Shown here: one piece after another, positions 35,592 to 46,084 of the stretch
How the letters are laid out: each line of letters starts with the position of its first letter
How positions within the stretch are numbered: position 1 is the stretch's first letter
Assembly (NCBI GenBank): GCA_964059195.1
Contig: CAXKWD010000011.1
Span: 9,316,366-9,380,365 of the forward strand
DNA length: 64,000 nt
Reading direction: 5' to 3'
Source of the DNA: Ectobius pallidus
Taxonomy: Eukaryota > Arthropoda > Insecta > Blattodea > Ectobiidae
Translations under genes and position numbers: made by a program
The notes under the pieces: generated by a model
Database searches by the model: none
What the model was told of the DNA's origin: nothing
What the model saw: the letters and a program-made list of their open reading frames with translations, nothing else

Positions 35592-35890
35592 GCAGTGCAT
35601 GCAGCAGCAGTGCGAGACAGTGTTTGTTACAAGCTGCGAGTGTGCGAAGTGATTCTCAATCTGCTGGAACTGCTCATGGACATGGGGGTACTCAAGCAGT
35701 GTCTTAGAGACGAGGCAGCTGTCAGTCGTTGTGGTGCTACAGCATCTAGTCGGGGTCATGGTGCTGGCAAAGGAAAATCCACTGAATATGGTTCCCCATC
35801 AAATGATAAGAATTCAAATAAAGCTTCCAGTCAAAAGGGCTCTGCAAAGATGCAGACTCCCCATGGCCTTATTATGAACAGTGTTATCAG
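35592..35890 (+). CDS. unc80: unc80 exon 5 of window
   Basis: Acceptor ttacatttcag, donor gtttgt. Begins AVHAAAVRDSVCYKLRVCEV and continues ILNLLELLMDMGVLKQCL, a helical segment strongly characteristic of UNC80, followed by a low-complexity Ser/Gly/Lys linker (SRGHGAGKGKST..SSQKGSAKMQ) and GLIMNSVIR. Phase 0 in, phase 2 out (AG|A = Arg). The long helices fit a HEAT/ARM-type repeat. Confidence 0.95.
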
Positions 35891-37315
35891 GTTTGTTTAA
35901 CATATTGCTCTATAAGTTTACAAAGCAGATGCAGATACAAATAATTTGCATTATCTATTATTGTAGTCTATTATGAATGTATCATCAAAGTGTTGTCTTT
36001 TTTTTCTTCTTCATATACAGGGTTTTCACAAGTGCACTTTTGGGTTTTGAACACTCGTCACATTTAATGAAACTCAGAAACATGAAACTAGTATTGATAG
36101 AAAGAGAAACTAATCAAGTTTTGTTCATTTACCAGTAGCCTACCTCACAGATGTTCAGTGTGAGCCCCGGTGGTAACAAGGCACACATCAAGCCTATATT
36201 CCATTAAATTTTAGTACAGTTTAATCAAACTAAACAAAGAATATAATTTTCAACAGACTACCTTTTCTTTTATTTACTAACTTGTTATGTGAACTTCAGA
36301 CAAAACACAATATTTATTACCTGTTACAATAAGAATGGGTACAAACATATCTTTCAAGTGGTAAAAGGTAAGTCTTCTTCTATTGTCTTTGAGGACAGAT
36401 TTATACTGACTGAAACTGCATTCAACATCACAAGAAGTGATCGGTGCATATTTCTACTTCACAATGTCTGCTGGAGATAAGAGAATAAAAGTTTGCAAGA
36501 AAAACAAAAATTTATTAGTGTTCTGATCTTATTAAAGAAGACCAGGTTTTTAATATGGAATACTTCGTGTTTCCTTTCTTTGCAAGGTGAATACTATAAG
36601 TCTTTTTACTAGGGATGGGTCGATACCAGATTTTCTCAATTCTCAATACTCAATACTGATACATTATTTTTTCCTTGATACTCGATACCGTCAACATTTC
36701 CAGTTTCAATAAATAGGTACAATAAAAATTAAAAGTTGAGAGAACTGTGTAATTCAAACTAAATTAATTAGGTGTGGATATTTAATGAGACAAAATTTAA
36801 TATCATCAGTAGCCTATAATTATTTTTAAACTCTACGTTAAAACTAAAATTAGTTTTTGAAACAGTCCACTTACAAGTTTTTATTAAAAAATTACAATGG
36901 GGTTTGGACAGTCAGCTTGCTTGTTGGTTGTTATTGAAATGTTTGACAGTAAACGAAACAACTAAGAATCTCTTCTCTTTGGATTTTAAAAGTCGGAAAG
37001 TCTTTATTTATGACTAGACAAAAGTCACAGAGTGTTTTTTTTCTATTTCAAGGAGAAATAGAAGTATTTACTATATTTAGTAGACTAATGGAAGCAGAAA
37101 GAGATACCACATTTCCTTAAATTGCAGAATTACCAGAGTATTGAAAAAGTACCGTTCGAGTTTTCTGAAGTATCGCTCGTTGTCGATACCATGCAAGTAG
37201 TGAGAGTATCGAGGTATCGGAAGTATCGAGGATCCATCCCTACATGATACCCATTGTTATTAAGTTTAGGGTAAGGAACTGTACTAATTGTAATTTCATT
37301 TCTTGTTTGTTTCAG
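35891..37315 (+). other. unc80 intron between exons 5 and 6
   Basis: 1.4 kb. 35891-36600 shows nothing identifiable; 36610-37242 is a probable hAT-type MITE. Confidence 0.8.
36610..37242. mobile_element. probable hAT-type MITE (TAGGGATG ends)
   Basis: Left TAGGGATGGGTCGATACC; right reads gtatcgaggatccatcccta, an inverted and imperfect match. Flanking octamers (ctttttac, catgatac) agree at only 5 of 8. The cgatac word recurs several times near both ends. Ends resemble the MITE at 27054. Old and eroded if real. Confidence 0.5.
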
Positions 37316-37599
37316 AGTTTTAAAACATTTGGGTTGCCCCCATGCTTGCGCTGATGGACCGCATGGTTGTACAGATGGCCAGAGAGGTCCTACTTCAGAC
37401 TTCCAGAATGGACCACCTGTGGACTTCTTACGATCTCAGGGACAAAACATTTTGTCAAAACTTCACCGTGCAAGTCCCAGGCAGTTCTCACGTTTCCTCA
37501 GAGAAATGGTGTCTAACCAGCCAATAGCTGACATACTAGATTTCTTCCATGCATATGTAGGATTCTGCGTGGATCCAAGCTCTCTTTTGTCACCACTGA
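37316..37599 (+). CDS. unc80: unc80 exon 6 of window
   Basis: Acceptor tttgtttcag, donor gtaagt. The first base finishes Arg, then VLKHLGCPHACADGPHGC.., KLHRASPRQFSRFLREMV and ADILDFFHAYVGFCVDPSSL, ending with one base of the next codon. The Cys/His cluster (LGCPHACADGPHGCTDG) could be a small metal-binding loop, though I know of no proof. The LDFFHAYVGFC segment is one of the most conserved in UNC80. Confidence 0.95.
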
Positions 37600-38299
37600 G
37601 TAAGTTTACCATTGCTATGCAAGGTATATTGAAGTGATCCTATATAAATATAAGAACCTGTAATTTCATGAGGAAAACATTTACAGTACAAATTAATATA
37701 ATGATAAATACAACATTTAAAAAAATCTATGGTCATTTGCGTCATTATAAATAATAGAATAACTTTTTCTGCATTCAGAATGTCGCCAGAATTTAATGGC
37801 AAGTATTATAGAATATTTTCAGTCCATGACATTTAGTAATTATGTCTATTTACATACGTTCTTTCAATAAGAGCATTTTATTTCAAAGTAGACACTCCTG
37901 AGTGTACAGCCTTTCTATATCCAGCAAAGCATTACTTGGATTTTACTCTTTGTGTAGGCTCCATGGGTGCATTAGGAAAGCTTTGGTAACGTTTACTTTA
38001 CCCAAAGAATGGGTATAATTTAGTTTGTAGTGTAGTAGAGGCTATACTTTAAGATTTTCAGGGTTAAAGCATGCTTAACCTGGAAGTTTCGTAGATATTT
38101 TTTGCTTTTCAAGTTCAATTTAAACCTGTTAATTATTTAAAGCAATATTGGAAAATGTAATATTAAATTTATTTAATCTTTGTATATTTTCTTAAATCAC
38201 TATTTTATCCCTCAGATAATTAGACTGTTTATTATTGAATTTTGTCCTAAATTTGATTTATCATTTAACTGAAAGTTGTGAATTGTTTATGTTTTAAAG
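37600..38299 (+). other. unc80 intron between exons 6 and 7
   Basis: 700 bp of AT-rich intron; no repeat or gene recognised. Confidence 0.85.
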
Positions 38300-38487
38300 A
38301 CCAGAAGCGTAGCTGCAGCAAATCACCAGACATGGTGTCTCAGGGAGGCTATGCAACTAACTTCGGAGCTGGTCTCGGAGGTGGTGGAAGTCGTGGCATT
38401 GAGGGTCAAATAGTGGCTAATGTTTTCAAAACACTGGTCACAAGACTTGTCAGATCTTCAAAAGAGCTAAAAGCTCAAGAGAACATG
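38300..38487 (+). CDS. unc80: unc80 exon 7 of window
   Basis: Acceptor tatgttttaaag, donor gtgagt. Completes A|AC (Asn), then QKRSCSKSPDMVSQGGYATN, a Gly-rich GAGLGGGGSRGIEGQI and the helical VANVFKTLVTRLVRSSKELK..QENM; phase 0 out. The Gly-rich part is probably a loop between helical repeats. Confidence 0.92.
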
Positions 38488-38944
38488 GTGAGTGCTTAGA
38501 ACATAACAAAATAATGAAATAAGCAATAAAAAATTACCAGTATTTATCATATTGTCTAAATTCATATTTACAGTAGTATGATTTATAAATTTAGAGAAAT
38601 ATGTTCTACATTAGGTTATTTATGCTATATTTGTCCATAACATCCCTCAGCAGATTTTTGTGTTATTTCACAACTAACATTGAAATACTTAAATTCCACA
38701 ACTTGGCTAAGATACCAGAACTCTTATAACCCTCCATTTGAAGTTATTGTCATACCAAATAATAATTTAATTATTGCATTGTATTTGCTCAGATATTTAC
38801 TGGGGGTAAAATTACAGATCTCTTTCTAAAAAGTTAGTAAATAAAGCGAAGGCTAGCTAGATTACCTTTAGTGAAAGAATAGTCTAGTTTTTCTTATCTA
38901 TCAATTTTGAGTTAAATCACACCCAAGGTGCTGCACTCTTAAGA

Positions 38945-39030
38945 GAGATATTTGTCCTGGGTAGGGATGAAACCTAGGATTTCTGCTTAATATGCAGATT
39001 CCAAGTCTAGTCAGCCACCCAGAACTATTC
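38945..39030 (-). repeat. tRNA-like SINE head
   Basis: The minus strand reads gggtggctgactagacttgg (box-A-like) and cctaggtttcatccctaccc (box-B-like GGTTTCATCCC). No good acceptor stem, so not called as a tRNA gene. Confidence 0.4.
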
Positions 39031-39836
39031 CAAATTAATCTAGAAAATTACCCTGACATATACTTAATTATACCTCTCTGTAGACATTATCACACCTACA
39101 TTATGGCAAAAATACATCTAACTCAGATGATAATTTTATTCCTATCAGATGAATCCTTGGCTGTAATGTAGCCTACATGTGATAAGTTGATGAATATATG
39201 GTAGTTTTGTAAAATTCGCCTATATACCACAAATGTAACAATAAGCTGAAGTTTATATGAGAGAGAGGAAAATAATTGAATAAACTATGAAATAATGTGG
39301 TTTATTAAGTTATTTAAAAGTAAGCTTGTATATTAAGTGTGTCAATTAAATCTAAAATATTAAAATATCATTGAGCTCAATGAAAAGTCAAATTGGATAA
39401 AAATTGTCACTTATTAGATTAAAATATAACTGGAATTAAAATATAATCATATTTAAATAAAACATTCAAATGTTGTCATAAATCAGAGGATAACTTATTG
39501 AAAAATATGTTTTGTCAATATGTATGTCTTTTATACAGTTAGCCTTTGCTCACTTCCTCTTTTGATGGTGTAACTATCACTATTATAAAAACAAATCTTT
39601 TAGTACTATGTATAGTTCTTCTTCCTAGTTAGGTTAGCCGAAGTTTAAAAAAAGGTACACTTCCTTCTTTCTTCTTGGATACTATGGTTATTGTTATTAA
39701 AAGATCCAATGTTAATTTATACAGTAAAAGGTTAATTATAATCTGCTTAAAATTCCTCTTCTTAAAACAATAAGTAGAACTTGATGTAATATGTAGTGAA
39801 TTTTCTCAATAACTTTCAGCTTTATTTGTTTATGTT

Positions 39837-39883
39837 GTAATGAGATGCATTTCGACGAAACAAGGCGTCATCATCAGTCATAC
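39837..39883 (-). ncRNA. candidate hammerhead ribozyme (C, left arm)
   Basis: Minus-strand mirror of the motif at 39973-40019, identical in all core and helix positions checked. Confidence 0.5.
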
Positions 39884-39972
39884 CGATGTCTAGAGGGTGT
39901 CATGTTGCGGTGAGTGCTTAGTTGCTACTAAGCACTAAGCACTCACCGCAACATGACACCCTCTAGACATCG

Positions 39973-40019
39973 GTATGACTGATGATGACGCCTTGTTTCG
40001 TCGAAATGCATCTCATTAC
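39973..40019 (+). ncRNA. candidate hammerhead ribozyme (C, right arm)
   Basis: Helix I GTATGA (39973-39978) with TCAT-T-AC (40013-40019, one bulged T), core CTGATGA (39979-39985), one extra T, helix II GACG/CGTC (39987-39990, 39999-40002), GAAA (40003-40006), self-complementary ATGCAT as helix III (40006-40011), cleavage-site C at 40012. Best-formed of the five motifs. Confidence 0.55.
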
Positions 40020-41688
40020 AACATAAACAAATAAAGCTGAAGATTATTGAGAAAATTCACTACATATTACATCAAGTTCTACTTATTGTTTTAAGAAGAG
40101 GAATTTTAAGCAGATTATAATTAACCTTTTACTGTATAAATTAACATTGGATCTTTTAATAACAATAACCATAGTATCCAAGAAGAAAGAAGGAAGTGTA
40201 CCTTTTTTTAAACTTCGGCTAACCTAACTAGGAAGAAGAACTATACATAGTACTAAAAGATTTGTTTTTATAATAGTGATAGTTACACCATCAAAAGAGG
40301 AAGTGAGCAAAGGCTAACTGTATAAAAGACATACATATTGACAAAACTTATATTTCAATAAGTTATCCTCTGATTTATGACAACATTTGAATGTTTTATT
40401 TAAATATGCTTATATTTTAATTCCAGTTATATTTTAATCTAATAAGTGACAATTTTTATCCAATTTGACTTTTCATTGAGCTCAATGATATTTTAATATT
40501 TTAGATTTAATTGACACACTTAATATACAAGCTTACTTTTAAATAACTTAATAAACCACATTATTTCATAGTTTATTCAATTATTTTCCTCTCTCTCATA
40601 TAAACTTCAGCTTATTGTTACATTTGTGGTATATAGGCGGATTTTACAAAACTACCATATATTCAACTATACCACAGGAAAAATGAAACTAATTAATTAA
40701 GTTGATGAAGTTTGTAAGGGTCTAGGGCACGGGTGCGCAACTGGTTCACATTGTGCCACTATGCGGTGGGGTAATGTCTCCCACTACAGTCGCCCTTGAC
40801 ATCAGAATAAAGCAGTTTCAACGTGACACTGAACATGAAGAGCAGGTTTCATACGTCACAGCATGGGTGGGGTACTAAAACGTTTCCCCTCAGTTGCTCA
40901 GTTATGGTCTAGGGGAACGTTTGAAACATTTCTGGAAAGTCTATGGGTAACTGACTAATCACACCATATGTACGGTATATAAAGTTCAAAGAATTTGAAT
41001 TTGAATTTGAATTTATCTGGTCACATTCCTGCTTAGGACGATTTTTTTTTTTACTATAGAGTATAATTTTGTTTTATTGTTCTCTGAATTTAACCCCCTT
41101 CACGTTAAGTTGGATTTAAAATGATGTGTCTATGAGGGTGGGATCACAAAATAGAAAGATAAACATATCAGGACTGCTTGGTGAATGATTCATTTATTGC
41201 AAGATAAGGAATCACTTTAAATTCCTGTTGTGTCATAGATTTTGTCCCCTTGTTAATAAAGTGCAGCCTGTTTTCTTGTTACTATAGGGAAATAGTAACT
41301 TCATGTTATACTTTCAAATTATTGTGTTTAAACAGTATTGGGCAATGATGCATGTTGAAAGGGCTACCTGCAGTCTGTATTTTTTAAATATAATTCTTTA
41401 TGCCTGATTTTCTTTTATAGATACATCAAATACAAAGTAATTACACAGTGTACAGAATGTATTTTGAAATAGCCAATAGATTTTACAAGTTAAATGCTCA
41501 TCAGAAACATTTGAATGATGAAATCATTCCATTGGAATGGAAGTCAAAAAAAGAAACCTCTTGTTTATTTTATAATATTTTCAAAATACCAGTAATTGTT
41601 TTGTTGTGTGTTCAGCAACCAATTTTTTGTTAATACATTGTGTTCTTTTTAATCTGTGGTTGTTTAACACCTTTCCTAAAAACTCATA

Positions 41689-42319
41689 CAGTCTTACTAA
41701 TAATCCATGTGTAACATTCGTACCAGGAATATACACATCCGAGAAGAAAAATTTAGTCATAATCTCTGCATAAATGACTGGTGTGCAACACTTTACACAG
41801 CCTAACACCCTTGTATAAACTTGACGTAAATAATAAGGATGGCTGGTATCTGTAACAGCAAGGTGTTTTGTAGATGTATGAGACTGATTTTCGAGGTTAT
41901 TCATCCATTCTTAAGGTGATTTATTATAAAACATTCCTAGCTACCTTTGTGGAATTATTAACATTGTTCCTTGTTTGTGGGTCATATTTTCTTAATTTTA
42001 CACATTATTACAGCTTTCTGAAATCAATTTAATAAAATACTGAAACCTGATTTTCTCACGGCAGATGACGTACTGCTATTGGTTCACTACATGGATAGAT
42101 GACGACACTGATCTGAGTAGTGCAGTTACATACTTCTTATAATGCCATGGGTGAGAAACATCATCCCCAGCAGGACTTGTTTGATGATATTTCACATTCA
42201 CACCCCGTATAACCTGTAGCAGTTATACAGGGATTATTAGTGATATGGCTTATGTAGAACTTTCATCGTGTTCAACCAAACAACCATTCAACTCATAAGC
42301 AACTTTATTAGTAAGGCTG
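41689..42319. mobile_element. MITE family copy 2 (CAG..TTACTAATAA ends)
   Basis: Left end cagtcttactaataatcc, right end ttattagtaaggctg; ata on both flanks. The body matches the copy at 17894-18471 (acactttacacagcc, ttgtataaacttgacgtaaa, ttccttgtttg). Non-coding, 631 bp. Confidence 0.75.
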
Positions 42320-42435
42320 ATAGGCTTTATGTCAGTATTTCCAGTTTTTATTCTTTTCATTGATGAGTAATTAACTAATTATATTATAATCTAACTGAAC
42401 TCTGGCATTGAAGATAGAATGAAATACATTTTCAG

Positions 42436-42584
42436 GCATTGTACAGTGATGTAAGGCAGTTGATGACTTACATTAAGGAGGCTCATGGAGGAGTGTTTCG
42501 ACGCGTAGCACTGAGCGGACTTTTGGAGTCAGCTAATCGTCCTCACAAGAAGGAACCTAATGTACAAACAACTAGAGTTATTAG
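42436..42584 (+). CDS. unc80: unc80 exon 8 of window
   Basis: Acceptor atacattttcag, donor gtaagc. In phase 0 after exon 7, giving QENM|ALYSDVRQLMTYIKEAHG, then GVFRRVALSGLLESANRPH and TTRVI plus two bases of Arg. The MALYSDVRQLM..IKEAHG junction is a well-conserved UNC80 segment and confirms the splice. Confidence 0.95.
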
Positions 42585-43369
42585 GTAAGCACCAGTGATT
42601 GCTTTTAATGACTAATGCTCTCACCCTTGTCAACCTAGGTGAAACATTCAATAAGCCAACCTAAACTAGAAAATAACTCTCATAGAGGTAACTACTTTAA
42701 ATTGATCAGTCTGACTGCTTAGCTCCGCACAAGTATTGCTTTTTTATCAGGCTATTGTAAAATGAAGTGGCAACTGTGGCATATAAGAAGTCTTGACAAT
42801 TGATGAATTGGAGATTATTTTCAGTGATGAACTGATGATTGGTGTGATATAATAATACCTTAATTAGAGGAAAATGATAGGTGGTAGGTAGAGGCACCTA
42901 TGTTTTGTGAACATTTTTGCCATATTTCATATTTCTTTTATAGTCATTTCAGAACATTCTTTGCTTTTTACTGTTTTTCGTAGGATTCTAGGGAATAAAA
43001 GCTTCAGCAAGCCATAATTTTATTTTATTTGACTTGGTTTAATTTGCAAGATGCAAATGAACTCTCGTTTTCACAAGAGTGATTAAAACATTACCTATCA
43101 ATTTTTATTGTCACAGTTTGCCTTCATTGATCAAATTACAGTTGCTGCCTTCCATGATTGCCACCTTCAAATTGCTTCCATTGTAATTCACATAACTTCA
43201 TCATGATAACACAGAATGAAAGTATGTATAATATATAGGGAGAATGTTTTCCACATTCATATCTTTTGAGACCATAGAGTGCAAAGCATATTTAACTAAG
43301 TTTTTCTGCAGTTTTTTAAATTGAAGAGACAATTTTAGATTCTCAGCAGGAGCTTAAAGTAAACTACAG

Positions 43370-43990
43370 AAAAGGGCTATTCGGTCTGTGTTAAAAGTCA
43401 AGAAAACAACCAGTTGCAAAAAAACTTTTCTAAGATTGAAGTATATTTCCTTTGTCTTGTATATACATTCACGAATTGGTGACATTTGTTAAATCAAATT
43501 TAAACATGTACACCCTTAACTCGCTGCGCTACAAACCGGAAGGTGGCGGGTTCGATCCCCGATGAGGTCGTTGGAGTTTTTCAATTGGCCTAATTCTTCT
43601 GGTAGCACTATGGCCCTGGGGGTCTCAGCCTCTAACAGAAATGAGTACCAGGAGCAATCCTGGGGGTAAAGGCGGCCGGTGCGTAAGGCTGACAACCTTA
43701 CCACCTTCATGTGCCGATGTCTAAAAATCTGGGACCCTCAACCTCCTGGAACCCTCTGGGCCTCCATGGCCTGTAATAGGGAACACACACCCTTAACTCA
43801 CAAGTACTCTCCCATAACACAAGAAGCAGATAATTAGGATAATTCCCCATAACACAAGCTTTTTGAAAAGAGTTTGATCTATATTGGCCTCCAGCTTTAT
43901 AATAGCCTACTACAACATCTAAAGGAAATTACTGTACTGCATAAATTCAAATCTTGTATAAAAATGTTTTTAATTGAACACTGTTTTATA
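43370..43990 (+). pseudogene. LINE reverse transcriptase C-terminal relic, split by a SINE
   Basis: QKRAIRSVLKVKKTTSCKKT..LRLKYISFVLYIH (43376-43480) is the QKKAIR motif of the LINE type also seen at 33063. After the SINE (43523-43786) the AT-rich 3' part resumes with the duplicated target acacccttaactc. Frameshifted and incomplete. Confidence 0.6.
43523..43786 (+). mobile_element. tRNA-derived SINE, copy 2, with 13-bp target duplication
   Basis: Perfect direct repeat acacccttaactc flanks it (43510-43522, 43787-43799). The head starts within the tRNA-like part (5'-truncated) and has a clear box B, gggttcgatcccc. The body (ttggcctaattcttctggta, aatgagtaccaggagcaatc) matches the copies at 21160 and 59964. 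Confidence 0.88.
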
Positions 43991-44254
43991 GCTTAGATTA
44001 ATTTTTTTTTAATTTTATTGTTAGATGTAAGTAATTATGTTATTAGTTATTAAAGTAGGATAATAATTGTAAGCTCTTCTGTAAATATTAGTTTTAACGC
44101 TTAGATAATATTATAAATATTTTAATTTGAAAAATAATAGTACTATAACCTTTAGTAATGGAGTTATAAGCACACATATATTCACACATGTAAAATCCCC
44201 ATAACTTATAAGATACTGGCAGAATATCTCTTAATATGTGATAAATTTCTGCAG

Positions 44255-44378
44255 GCATCTCCATCAGAATGAGTTGGATGATGCGCCTGATATTGGAACA
44301 AGTTCCTGTTTTGTCATGGATGAGAGAGGGAGTAGGAAGTTGCTGTTTAAAAAGCGTAGTACTTCTTCGACATGTGCT
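44255..44378 (+). CDS. unc80: unc80 exon 9 of window
   Basis: Acceptor aaatttctgcag, donor gtaagt. One base completes AG|G (Arg), then HLHQNELDDAPDIGTSSCFV and MDERGSRKLLFKKRSTSSTC, ending Ala in phase 0. Basic/Ser-rich KKRSTSSTC is a plausible kinase-site cluster. Confidence 0.92.
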
Positions 44379-44504
44379 GTAAGTAGTGTTTTTAGATTTG
44401 TTTCTCTTTTTAACTTGAATATTTTTTTTATTTAAATAAAATTATAAATGGAAATTGTTTTGTTTCTTTTTTCCATTCATCAGGTGGTTTGTATTATTTT
44501 ACAG

Positions 44505-44688
44505 AGTCTATTGGAAACTGAACTAGGAGAAGAAATTACTAAAGTAAGTCAAAGCCCACTTGGAAATTTAAGAAGGAAACATCACATACTTACTCCACGC
44601 CAGAGTGAAAGAAATCTTGGTGTCGTGGAACTGGCACAAGCTTCAATTAAATCTAGAAAAGCATCACGCTTCCAGATTGGTGGTCTAG
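44505..44688 (+). CDS. unc80: unc80 exon 10 of window
   Basis: Acceptor gtattattttacag, donor gtgagt. SLLETELGEEITKVSQSPLG, then NLRRKHHILTPRQSERNLGV and KSRKASRFQIGGL with one base left. The intron before it is only 126 bp. A second in-frame AG at 44481-44483, with a better pyrimidine tract, would add seven residues (VVCIILQ), so the start is uncertain. Arg/Lys/Ser-rich, likely disordered. Confidence 0.88.
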
Positions 44689-45733
44689 GTGAGTTGATGT
44701 TAATTTGTTAGGCCTACTAAATTTAGTTTTATTTGTTCTTTAATAATGATTTTTATATATTTTTATTTTCCACATTTTTTACATTTCTTGGTGTGATATA
44801 ACATTATATACCATACGTATTAACTGCACATTATTCATAATTGAAAAGTAATGAACATGAATAATAATTATTATAAAGCTAATAAAAACACCAAAATGTT
44901 ATTAATTGTGTAAAATATTGTGTTTATTTTTACTTTTATCTTTCTTTAAACATTTTGATATGTTTTAATTGCATATGATACATTAATGAAATAAATAATG
45001 AACTTGAAAATATTATTACGAAATTAATAAATCTACTCTAATACATCACTGATCTCATAAAAATCACAGTTTTCCTTCAATCTGAGGTTTTCACAGCCGG
45101 AATCTTGAAAGCTAGACATCTTCCAGGCTGTAGGCCATCTTACACCAGGACACAAAAAAGAAAATAATATTCAGACTGGTTTATCATTACAGATCGTGTC
45201 ACGTTTTGAGCCCAGCCATATGTCAGAAATTTCAAACTATAGATGGTGGGAAAAGGGAAGGAAAAAACAAGCAAATTCACCACCTATCTAAAGCAAAACT
45301 CAAACACTTGCTCCTTATGGTGTTTTAATTGTACATTATGTACATGTTGAAGTAACGTGACTCAGTGTATGTTTTTGCACACATAAGGGATGATTTTAGC
45401 CTCAGTGATCCTATTTTCCACCACCATGAACCTTTCTTTTCTCGAATTTCAAGAAATATAATAGATATCAATAACAATCCAACCTCCAAATATCATTATA
45501 AAAGGGTGTTTCTAAAATAGCTTCATTGTTATAGTGAATTACATTTAACATTATTAAGTTTGGAAACTTGCCGGGACCAAACAAAAATATTGCTATATGC
45601 GGGTTTATCATTATATCAACCTTCATTTTACAGAGATTGGACTGTATTTAATCTAATCCAATATGCTTCCACATTTGAAGATGATGATTATTTAGTGTGT
45701 GTTGGTAAGAGTGTATATTAATTAATGTTTCAG
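44689..45733 (+). other. unc80 intron between exons 10 and 11
   Basis: 1.0 kb of AT-rich intron; no gene or clear repeat seen. Confidence 0.85.
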
Positions 45734-45875
45734 TTAATTGGTTCAGAAGAGAGTATGGGCGTGTGGAATCAACAAATAGTCATGACGACAGTGCCTCACC
45801 AATTGAAGGAGGCTTCATCAGACAAGCTTCCCTCCATCATTCTTACAGTAAAAGCGGTCAGAGAAGCGGTGGTAG
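45734..45875 (+). CDS. unc80: unc80 exon 11 of window
   Basis: Acceptor attaatgtttcag, donor gtaagt at 45876. Read in the phase set by exon 10 (G|TT) it gives VNWFRREYGRVESTNSHDDS, SPIEGGFIRQASLHHSYSKS and GQRSG, ending in two bases of Ser. A longer open frame across it is in the wrong phase. An earlier GT (45872) is possible, but only the later one keeps phase with exon 12. Confidence 0.9.
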
Positions 45876-46084
45876 GTAAGTACCCAATTCATTCTTTATT
45901 ACCAGTTTGTTCACAGTGTTTATGTTAGACATGAAATCACATATTCTCACATCAAAATTCATGATTCTGTTTATTGCACATTTATTATTAATAAATTCAA
46001 TTTGACCTCATTCCAGTATTTGATTGCAAATTATTTCTGGATTGAAGGGCTATTGGCAATTAGAGCAGGTCAAATTTCTTGTTT

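Larger units (their letters stand above)
39191..40665. repeat. 1.47 kb near-perfect palindrome
   Basis: Arms 39191-39922 and 39934-40665 are almost identical inverted copies with an 11-base centre (39923-39933). By eye only scattered single differences occur over about 730 bp (for example caataactttcagc against the mirrored caataatcttcagc). Each arm holds a hammerhead-like motif. It is in an unc80 intron, so the pre-mRNA could form a long double strand. Probably a foldback retroelement-derived insertion; no target duplication found. Confidence 0.95.
38488..42435 (+). other. unc80 intron between exons 7 and 8
   Basis: 3.9 kb dominated by the 1.47 kb palindrome (39191-40665) and the MITE copy at 41689. 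40666-41688 has no recognised gene; 40994-41018 is a short gaattt run. Confidence 0.85.
42585..44254 (+). other. unc80 intron between exons 8 and 9
   Basis: 1.7 kb containing a LINE fragment with a SINE inserted in it. 42585-43360 and 44000-44254 show no gene. Confidence 0.8.

Noticed and set aside
45725..45928. 67-codon + strand open frame over unc80 exon 11
   Set aside because: It is in a phase incompatible with exons 10 and 12. The correct phase gives VNWFRREYG.. and joins both neighbours.
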